This document shows positions 23,062 through 29,842 of a stretch of DNA of 36,327 nt, one piece after another. The notes below the pieces were generated by a model. That model had not been told where the DNA came from. It ran no database searches and saw nothing but the letters and a program-made list of their open reading frames with translations. Location: NCBI GenBank assembly GCA_002500665.1, contig DLRY01000101.1, positions 1 to 36,327 on the forward strand. Direction: 5' to 3'. This stretch comes from Opitutia bacterium UBA7876 (GTDB taxonomy: Bacteria > Verrucomicrobiota > Verrucomicrobiia > Opitutales > Seribacteraceae). The position numbers and the translations under genes are program-made. Position 1 is the first letter of the stretch, and each line of letters begins with the position of its first letter.

Positions 23062-24570
23062 CTAAGGAGATTTCTTCTTTGCCCGCCGCGGCCGGTAGGC
23101 GTGGGCAGGCACTTTGTATTTTTGCTTCAGCCGCTCCAATTCCCGCAGGAGATCGTCTTGGACATTGGCATAGGCGGAGTTGCCGTAGACGCTCTTCATC
23201 TCGTCGGGATCCTTTTCCAGGTCGAAGAGTTCCCACTCTTTCTTTTCATAGAAATGAATCAGCTTGTGCCTTGCCGTCTTTACCCCCTCGTGCCGGGCCA
23301 CCCCGTGACCGCCTCCCTCGTGGTAGTGGTAGTAGAGGCTCTCTCGCCAGCCGCCGGGCGTTTTTCCCTTCAGGAGAGGCAATAGGCTTTTCCCCTGCAT
23401 CTTCGGACCCGCCTTGGCTCCGGCCAGGTCGAGAAAAGTCTGGGCGAAGTCCAGGTTGCTGGTTAGGTCGCCGTTTCTCGCCTTGGCCCTTACGGTTCCG
23501 GGCCAGCGGACCAAAAGGGGCATGCGGTAGGAGAGTTCGTACATCCAGCGCTTGTCGAACCAGCCGTGATCCCCCAGGTAAAAACCTTGGTCGGATGCGT
23601 AGATGACCACGGTATCCTTGGCTAGTCCGCTCTCATCAAGGTATTGGAGCAATCGGCCTACGTTTTCATCCACCGCCTTGGCGCAAAGCAGGTAGTTGCG
23701 AATCCATCGCTGGTAGTGCCAGCGGGTCAATTCCTTCCTGTTCATGGAAGACCGCTTGGCGAGGAATGACTCGTTGCGCGGGCGGAAGTAGCCGTCGAAG
23801 ACCTTGAACTGCTCGGGGGTGAATTTACTGGAATACTTGAGCATCAAACGCGCATCGCCCAAGTGCTCGAGGATGCCCATCTTGTGTTCGCGGGCCGAGG
23901 ACGTGCGCCCCGCGTAATCGTCGAAGAGGGTCTTGGGCTCGGGGATTTCGACGTCGTCCAAAGCCCCCAGGTGACGCAAGGCCGGTTCCCAGCGTCCGTG
24001 GGGGGCCTTGTGCTGGCTCATCAGCATGAAGGGTTTGTCCGGGTCGCGCTCCTCCTTGAGCCACTTCAGGCTGAGGTCCGTGATGATATCCGTGGTATAG
24101 CCCGCGTGCTTGACCTCTTTGCCGTCCTTCTTCATGCGCGGGTTGTAGTAGGACCCTTGACCGTAGAGCACCTCGTAGCGGTCGAAGCCCGTCGGGTCCG
24201 ACTTGAGGTGCCATTTTCCTATAAGGGCTGTCTCGTAGCCCGCCTTGCGCAGGAGCTTGGGGAAAGTTTCCTGGGAGCCGTCGAAGACGTCTCCGTTGGT
24301 CATTTGCCCGTTGTGGAAGGAATGCCGGCCGGAGAGAATGACCGCCCGTGCCGGGGCGCAGATTGAATTGGTGACGTAGCAGCGGTCGAAGGTCATGCCC
24401 TCCCTCGCGATGCGGTCGAGGTTGGGGGTCTCGATCAACTTCGATCCATAGGCCCCAATGGCATGCGGAGCATGGTCGTCGGTGAAGATGAAGAGGATGT
24501 TGGGTTTCTTGGCTGCGGATGGGGCGAGACATCCCAAGGCCAGGAATGGGAAAAGGAAATTGAACTTCAT
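23062..24570 (-). CDS. Exported sulfatase (family S1, CAPAR type)
   Basis: An S1 sulfatase of the alkaline-phosphatase superfamily hydrolyses sulfate esters using a formylglycine made from a cysteine. The 502-residue product has a signal peptide (1-20, cleavage near PSAA|KK), the metal-binding FTDDHAP (29-35), and the modification motif C71-A-P-A-R in SICAPARAVILSGR. It also has the IGKWHL lysine/histidine motif and the SDQGFYLGDHGW metal site. The arrangement around YYNPRMKKDG and the insert before RNYLLCAKAVDENVGRLL resembles glucosamine-6-sulfatase or iduronate-sulfatase-like groups, but the substrate cannot be assigned. The ATG at 24570 overlaps the stop of the upstream sulfatase as ATGA; the open frame further upstream is shadow. 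It ends in a basic tail RPRRAKKKSP. No formylglycine-generating or anSME maturase gene is in the window. Confidence 0.92.
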   Translation of the reverse strand: MKFNFLFPFLALGCLAPSAAKKPNILFIFTDDHAPHAIGAYGSKLIETPNLDRIAREGMTFDRCYVTNSICAPARAVILSGRHSFHNGQMTNGDVFDGSQETFPKLLRKAGYETALIGKWHLKSDPTGFDRYEVLYGQGSYYNPRMKKDGKEVKHAGYTTDIITDLSLKWLKEERDPDKPFMLMSQHKAPHGRWEPALRHLGALDDVEIPEPKTLFDDYAGRTSSAREHKMGILEHLGDARLMLKYSSKFTPEQFKVFDGYFRPRNESFLAKRSSMNRKELTRWHYQRWIRNYLLCAKAVDENVGRLLQYLDESGLAKDTVVIYASDQGFYLGDHGWFDKRWMYELSYRMPLLVRWPGTVRAKARNGDLTSNLDFAQTFLDLAGAKAGPKMQGKSLLPLLKGKTPGGWRESLYYHYHEGGGHGVARHEGVKTARHKLIHFYEKKEWELFDLEKDPDEMKSVYGNSAYANVQDDLLRELERLKQKYKVPAHAYRPRRAKKKSP

Positions 24571-26027
24571 TTTTGTTTCTTTGCGGGAGGCCGGTGGTTG
24601 GGGTTGGGTACCGGGAGTTTGGCCTTCATTTTGGTCTGCCACGCGACGAGCTTGTCCTCCAGTTCCTTGGCCTTGGCCGAATTCCTCCTGGACAGGTCAT
24701 TCTTTTCGGACGGATCCTTGGCCAGGTTGTAGAGCTCGACCTTGTCGTAGTGGTAGAACTTGATCAGTTTCCAGTCCCCGTCGCGGATGGATGCTCCCGG
24801 TTTCCAGGTCGATCCATGGTAGTGCGGGTAGTGCCAATAGAGGGGGCGAGGCTTGCCTTTTTCGCCCTTGAGCTCGGGAAGAAGACTGCGCCCGTCGGCA
24901 TGAAGCTTGGGCTTGAGAGGAAGGCCGGCCAAGTCGAGCATGGTGGGAAAGAAATCCATGGAAACGACGGGCTCCTCGCAGACGCTTCCCGCCTCGGTCA
25001 CGCCAGGGGCCCGGATGATCGTGGGCTCGCGCACGCCACCCTCGTAAAGCCAGCCCTTGCCGGCCCGCAGGGGCAGGTTGCTTCCGGGGCCGGGCCCTCG
25101 CAGGGTGCTCAATCCGCCGTTGTCGCTGAAGAAGATAATGACCGTGTTGTCGGAAAGGCCGAGCTGGTCGAGCTTGGCTGTGAGGGCTCCCACGCTGTCG
25201 TCCACTGCGGCGACCATTGAGGCGAGAGCCGGGTTGTCCTGACGCATGCGCGTCTTGCCTTCGTGCTCGGGCCGGGTGGGCGTGTTTCCCTCGAAGGTCT
25301 TTTTCGCTTTCGCAACGTAATGATCGATGCGTTTCTCGTAGGCTTGAATGGGCGTGTGGATATTGTAGTAGGAGAGGTAGAGCAGGAAGGGCTTCTTCTC
25401 GTCCCGTTTCTCGAGGAAGCTTATCGACTCTTCGGTCAGGCGCTCGGTCAGGTACTCGCCCTTTTTCTTCGACTTGAGGGCCGGGTTGGTCCATGGAGCA
25501 TAATACCCGCCCGGAGGGGATCCCCTGTGATGGCCCCCGACGTTGAAGTCGAACCCCTGGTCGGTCGGCCAGTGTCCTTCGTTCCCCAGGTGCCACTTAC
25601 CGGCGAAGAAGGTTTGGTAGCCATGCCCCTTCAGCTCCTCCGCGATGGTCACTTCCTCGTGGGCGAGGTTGTTGCGGTCGTTCGGGTGGAGAAGCTTGTT
25701 GGTGTTGCGGTTGGATTGCCCGGGAATCCAGTCGGTGATGTCGACGCGCACGGGATGCCTGCCCGTCATGATGCTGGCCCGGGTGGGGGAGCAGACGGGA
25801 CATGATGCGTACCCATAGTTGAACTTCATGCCCGTCTTGGCCAAACGGTCGACGTGGGGGGTCTGGTGAAAGGTCGAGCCATAGGCCCCCACGTCCATCA
25901 TTCCCATGTCGTCGACGAGAAAGAAAAGAAAGTTGGTCTGCTTCTTTGCGTGCGTAAACGAGGAAAGAAATGGGGTGGCAAGAAGGCAAAAGAGAAACGG
26001 GATAGGGCTCGGAAGGGCACGATTCAT
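24567..26027 (-). CDS. Exported sulfatase (family S1, CSPTR type, arylsulfatase A-like)
   Basis: The 486-residue product has a signal peptide (about 1-27, ending THA|KK), FFLVDDMG with the metal-binding aspartates (39-40), and the formylglycine motif C79-S-P-T-R in CPVCSPTRASIMTGRHPVR. It also has AGKWHLG and FFSDNGG. The segment HPVRVDITDWIPGQ and the GYYAPWTNPAL insert place it close to arylsulfatase A-like S1 groups common in marine Verrucomicrobiota and Planctomycetes; the substrate is not assignable. A second cysteine (C76) sits three residues before the modified one. The start is ATG 26027, giving the signal peptide; a longer upstream frame lacks features. It is the first gene of a coupled pair and is divergent from the DUF1549/DUF1553 gene across 101 nt. 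Both sulfatases should act outside the cytoplasm, probably on the same glycan. Confidence 0.92.
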   Translation of the reverse strand: MNRALPSPIPFLFCLLATPFLSSFTHAKKQTNFLFFLVDDMGMMDVGAYGSTFHQTPHVDRLAKTGMKFNYGYASCPVCSPTRASIMTGRHPVRVDITDWIPGQSNRNTNKLLHPNDRNNLAHEEVTIAEELKGHGYQTFFAGKWHLGNEGHWPTDQGFDFNVGGHHRGSPPGGYYAPWTNPALKSKKKGEYLTERLTEESISFLEKRDEKKPFLLYLSYYNIHTPIQAYEKRIDHYVAKAKKTFEGNTPTRPEHEGKTRMRQDNPALASMVAAVDDSVGALTAKLDQLGLSDNTVIIFFSDNGGLSTLRGPGPGSNLPLRAGKGWLYEGGVREPTIIRAPGVTEAGSVCEEPVVSMDFFPTMLDLAGLPLKPKLHADGRSLLPELKGEKGKPRPLYWHYPHYHGSTWKPGASIRDGDWKLIKFYHYDKVELYNLAKDPSEKNDLSRRNSAKAKELEDKLVAWQTKMKAKLPVPNPNHRPPAKKQK

Positions 26028-26128
26028 AGTCTCTGGGATAAGGTTGTGGGTAGTGTGATTGGAAAAAGTTTCCGTTTTTACATACTTTAGTTTGACCAAG
26101 GGGTCATTTCTTCGAGAGAGTCAAAGCC
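26028..26128. promoter_or_regulatory. Divergent control region between the sulfatase and DUF1549/DUF1501 units
   Basis: This 101-nt gap must hold both promoters. On the plus strand TTGGAA (26059-26064) and CATACT (26081-26086), 16 nt apart, form a weak candidate. Two small inverted repeats flank it: GGAAA-AAG-TTTCC (26061-26073), overlapping the -35, and TGACC-AAGG-GGTCA (26093-26106), at the predicted start of transcription. Their arms are only 5 bp, so operator function is a guess. I see no clear minus-strand promoter. Confidence 0.3.
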
Positions 26129-28285
26129 ATGGGTGGTCGAAACAGCAAGTTTCAATTTTGGGGAAGCGTCCCTTTTCGTTTGCCTCTCTCGTTCTTGACA
26201 CTTCAGTTGGTCGTCCCTTTGGCGTCGGCAAAGTCCCCGCTTGACGATTGCCTCGAGACCGACAACTCGGCCAAGGGAAAACTTATCCCGGGCCCTTCCC
26301 TCGACGACCTCCAGTACCTGAGGAAACTGAGCGTCGACCTTATTGGCCGCATACCGAGCGAGAAGGAGGTCAAGGCTTACCTCAAGGATGATCCCCTGAA
26401 CCGGCGGGCTCTTCTTTTGGAGCGGCTTTTCGAGCACGAGCGCTTCGCCGACCGTTGGACCGCCTTTTTCGCGGACATGCTGAGGATCCGTACCGCTGCC
26501 ACGGGAGGCGGAGCCCTCCTTGCCTACGTCCACCAGTCGATTCGTGAGGAAAAGCCCTTTGATGAACTTGCCAGCGAACTGATCTCGGCCCAAGGCAGGT
26601 CCCGCCATCTCCCGGCGGTTGGATTCATCCTCAACGACAACGCGGACCCGATGGCACTTACGGCGGCGACTTCGCAGGTTTTCCTGGGGATCCGCATGCA
26701 ATGCGCCCAATGCCACGATCACCCCTTCGACGACTGGGAACAGCGCGACTTCTACGAACTCGCTTCCTTCTTCGGCAAGACCCGCCGGGTGGAAAATCGA
26801 TTCAGCCGGAGCATATACACGACGGAGGTGGAGGAGAATCGAGTGCTTTGGCCTCCGGAGCGGGAAAAGGCTCCCGTCAGGAAACCGGTGGATGCGATCT
26901 TTCCCTTTCTGCTTGAGAGTTTTAAGAGCAAGCCCGAGCATCTGGTCCGCCTGGAGAAGAAGCGTCTTGCCGAACTTGAGGCCGCGAAGATCGACCCTCT
27001 AGCCGAGTCCATCGACTCCCTGCTTGACGAAACCGAGGCCACCATCGAGGCGGTTACCCGAAAGAAGGGGCCGGGAGGCTTCGACCCGGACGTCGACCTG
27101 AAGAATCAAAACAAGTCCATCGACATCAGGGGAGACCTCTACCGGGTCAGCGAGAACAGGATGGAACTCGCCAAGCTGGTGACTCATCCGAGGAACCGTT
27201 ATTTCGCCCAGAATTTCGTTAATCGCCTGTGGGCGGAACTGATGGGCCGGGGAATCTACGAGCCGGTCGATGATTATTCCAAATACCAGAAAGTGACCCA
27301 TCCAGAGACCCTGGACTACCTGCGCAAGGAATTTGTGGCGGTGGGCTTCGATCTGAAGGAAATGATCCGTCTGGTGGTTTCCTCGGAGGCTTATGCAAAG
27401 GGCCGGCTGGATGCCGAGACCCCCGCCAAGGCTCGCCGCGAAGCTGAAATGGCCTTTGTCGCCGGCACTACCCGGCGCATGATTGGGGAAGCCCTCTTCG
27501 ACAGCATCGCGGTAGCGGGCAACCTGACCGAATACAAGTGGCCCGCGGGAGCCAACCAGAAGACCGTCCAAGTTCGTCAGCGGGTCTACCTTGGCGATGA
27601 GGAAACTGCCAAGGACGGCCCCCCCCCGGTTGAGAAATCCCCTGTGGTTGGGCGGGTTCCCGCCATGGGCGGAGGGTCCGCCATGCAGGCCCAAGGAGGG
27701 GGATACGACCTGGAAAATAGCATCTCTCTTGATTTCGGGGCCCTCCTGGCCCGCGACGAGGTTGAGGATGAACTCGAGTCCATGCGGATGCAGTCCAACG
27801 AGGAACTGGAGGCCAGGCGCATGGCCTTGATGAACGCAAGGCCGACCAGAAGAGGCAAGTACAAGTATGTGTACCGCGACCAAACGGTCGACGACAACCC
27901 CCGCTACTCAAGCTCCTTCCGTATGGCCACCCCGGCTCCCCCCGATCACTTCCTGCGAATCTTCGGTCAACCGGGCAGGGACAGGCTGGGGGACTTCAGG
28001 AATTTTCATGCTTCGATGAGGCAGGCCCTCATGATGCTCAACGGCAAGCTTACCCACGAGGCCGCCCGGGTCGGTACCTACGAGTCCCTGCACGGCCTTT
28101 TGCAGGGCGAGGGCAAGAACTTGTCCGAGGCCGTCCGCCGGACCTACCTTTATCTCTTTACGCGGACTCCCTCGAAGATCGAGATGGAGGAAGCCATGGC
28201 ACTCCTGGCCGAGTCCCCGGTGGAGGGGATGGCCGATCTCCGCTGGGCCATGTTCAACAGCCACGAATTCAAGTTCATTCCTTAG
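26129..28285 (+). CDS. DUF1549/DUF1553 protein with one CxxCH haem motif (planctomycete-type cytochrome family)
   Basis: This PVC hallmark family is exported; its biochemical role is not established. The 718-residue product has a signal peptide (about 1-34), then DUF1549 with LRKLSVDLIGRIPSEKEV and LLERLFEHERFADRW. The haem-binding-type motif C192-A-Q-C-H196 lies in MQCAQCHDHPFDDW. DUF1553 spans the C-terminal half, with RMELAKLVTHPRNRYFAQ, VNRLWAELMGRGIYEPVDD and the closing YLFTRTPSKIE. The N-terminal cytochrome c domain found in many relatives is missing, leaving a single haem motif. Between about 500 and 600 there is a Gly/Met/acid-rich insert (MGGGSAMQAQGGGY) absent from the usual core. 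It is divergent from the sulfatases and 27 nt upstream of DUF1501, its customary partner. Confidence 0.9.
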   Translation: MGGRNSKFQFWGSVPFRLPLSFLTLQLVVPLASAKSPLDDCLETDNSAKGKLIPGPSLDDLQYLRKLSVDLIGRIPSEKEVKAYLKDDPLNRRALLLERLFEHERFADRWTAFFADMLRIRTAATGGGALLAYVHQSIREEKPFDELASELISAQGRSRHLPAVGFILNDNADPMALTAATSQVFLGIRMQCAQCHDHPFDDWEQRDFYELASFFGKTRRVENRFSRSIYTTEVEENRVLWPPEREKAPVRKPVDAIFPFLLESFKSKPEHLVRLEKKRLAELEAAKIDPLAESIDSLLDETEATIEAVTRKKGPGGFDPDVDLKNQNKSIDIRGDLYRVSENRMELAKLVTHPRNRYFAQNFVNRLWAELMGRGIYEPVDDYSKYQKVTHPETLDYLRKEFVAVGFDLKEMIRLVVSSEAYAKGRLDAETPAKARREAEMAFVAGTTRRMIGEALFDSIAVAGNLTEYKWPAGANQKTVQVRQRVYLGDEETAKDGPPPVEKSPVVGRVPAMGGGSAMQAQGGGYDLENSISLDFGALLARDEVEDELESMRMQSNEELEARRMALMNARPTRRGKYKYVYRDQTVDDNPRYSSSFRMATPAPPDHFLRIFGQPGRDRLGDFRNFHASMRQALMMLNGKLTHEAARVGTYESLHGLLQGEGKNLSEAVRRTYLYLFTRTPSKIEMEEAMALLAESPVEGMADLRWAMFNSHEFKFIP

Positions 28286-28312
28286 CCTTTCTCAACCTAA
28301 CCAAAAAACGTC

Positions 28313-29575
28313 ATGCACTGCAGGGATTATGCCGTAACCCGCCGTCGCTTCCTCCACGGATTCGCCGGTACCGCCACTTTGCTGGGGATGCCCGTACCCC
28401 ATCTGCTCGCCGCTGGCGGCAAGGACGGGCCGGTCAAGGCCGAGCACGTCATCCTTTTCTGGAATGGGGGCGGGATGAGCCACATCGATACCTGGGATCC
28501 CAAGCCGGGCAGACCGACCCAGGGGGAGTTCGACCCCATTGCCACCACTGCCGACGGCGTGCAAATAAGCGAGATTTTCCCCCAACTCGCAGACCAGATG
28601 CATCATTGTTCGTTGATCCGCTCCATTGCGGGCACCAACGGGGATCACGGGCGGGCCACCTACGAACTGCAGACCGGCTACGGGCAGAGCGCCAACCTTG
28701 TGCACCCCGGGTTGGGAAGCATCGTGGTTCACGAGAAGGAGAAACTGGGGGATCTGCCCGCCTTCGTAAGTGTCAGCGGACAAGCTCCGCGGGCCGGTTA
28801 CCTAGGGCAAAAATGCTCCGCCTATTTCGTCGGGCAACCCGGGGAAAAGGATCCCTACCTCCAGTTTCCCGCGGGCATCGGCCAGATGAGGGGCAACAAG
28901 AGGCTGGAGGTCCTGTCCCGAATGAACAAGCGGACTTCCTCTCGCTTCGGGTCCAAGGAGATGCTGGCCAACGAGACTGCAGTCGATGACGCCGTTTCCC
29001 TCATGCGCAGTCCGGCCCTGAAGGCTTTCGAGCTCAAGGAAGAGAACCCCAAGAACATCGAGCGCTACGGGGACACCGACTTCGGGCGTGGCGCCCTGAT
29101 GGCCAAGAGACTGGTCGAGACCGGTGTGCGCTTCGTACAGGTCAACCGGGGTGGTTTCGATACCCACAGCAACAATTTCGACGCCATGCGGACCCACGGC
29201 GAGATTATGGATCCCGCCCTGGCCTCTCTCATCGAGGACCTCGCCTCCTCGGGTATGCTTGAGAAGACGCTGGTCCTTATGCTCAGTGAGTTCGGGCGGA
29301 CCCCCAGGATCAACCAGAACGCCGGTCGCGACCACCATGCCAAGGTGTTCAGTTGCTTTATCGCCGGCGGAGGAATCCAAGGCGGGCAAGTGATCGGCTC
29401 GTCGGACAAGGATGGCTTCATGCCGGATGACCGTCCGGTCAAGCCCCACGACGTCCATGCCACCGTCCTGCATGCCCTTGGCATCAATGGGCGCAGGGAG
29501 GTTATGACGCCCCTGGAGCGTCCCATGCGCCTGATCCGCAAGGGAGGCAGTCCCGTCCGCGAGCTTTTTGGCTGA
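28313..29575 (+). CDS. Tat-exported DUF1501 protein
   Basis: DUF1501 proteins share the alkaline phosphatase/sulfatase-like fold by family assignment, but no reaction is known. The 420-residue product starts with a twin-arginine signal, VTRRRFLHGFAG (about 8-19), followed by a short hydrophobic stretch to LLAAG, so it should leave the cytoplasm already folded. Conserved blocks are ILFWNGGGMSHIDTWDPKP (a probable metal-binding D-T/H cluster), SLIRSIAGTNGDHGRA, VQVNRGGFDTHSNNF, LMLSEFGRTPRIN and GRDHHAKVFSC. The start lies 27 nt after the DUF1549/DUF1553 stop, so both are one transcript. Co-occurrence of these families is a regular feature in Planctomycetes and Verrucomicrobia and suggests a shared periplasmic process. 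Confidence 0.9.
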   Translation: MHCRDYAVTRRRFLHGFAGTATLLGMPVPHLLAAGGKDGPVKAEHVILFWNGGGMSHIDTWDPKPGRPTQGEFDPIATTADGVQISEIFPQLADQMHHCSLIRSIAGTNGDHGRATYELQTGYGQSANLVHPGLGSIVVHEKEKLGDLPAFVSVSGQAPRAGYLGQKCSAYFVGQPGEKDPYLQFPAGIGQMRGNKRLEVLSRMNKRTSSRFGSKEMLANETAVDDAVSLMRSPALKAFELKEENPKNIERYGDTDFGRGALMAKRLVETGVRFVQVNRGGFDTHSNNFDAMRTHGEIMDPALASLIEDLASSGMLEKTLVLMLSEFGRTPRINQNAGRDHHAKVFSCFIAGGGIQGGQVIGSSDKDGFMPDDRPVKPHDVHATVLHALGINGRREVMTPLERPMRLIRKGGSPVRELFG

Positions 29576-29747
29576 TCAGTTTCGGTTTCGTCGAATTGCT
29601 CCCTCTTGAGAAAGGGCGGAGACTGACGCATAACAGCCCGGGAAAACCGCCTTGGGGGAGCGTATCGGCCTTCCCGCAACTTGCTTTCCTTTTTGTTTGG
29701 AAGTCCCTGCGGGGGATCAGTCGGGGAAATCGAGGCAAAGTCCGACC

Positions 29748-29776
29748 CATTATTTATGAACAAATGATAAATAATG
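29748..29776. repeat. Perfect 10-bp inverted repeat, possible operator ahead of the TPR genes
   Basis: CATTATTTAT (29748-29757) and ATAAATAATG (29767-29776) are exact inverse complements with a 9-nt spacer, lying 66 nt upstream of the TPR gene start and 172 nt after the DUF1501 stop. Neither side carries a U run as a terminator would. Arm length and spacing fit a dimeric repressor site, and the A/T-rich block stands out from the GC-rich surroundings. The remainder of the 267-nt gap holds nothing else I can defend. Confidence 0.5.
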
Positions 29777-29842
29777 CTTGAGATTGCCCGCGCAAACTAA
29801 AGTCTCTTCAAAGCCCCGCAATGCCTTAACCTCAACATCAAC

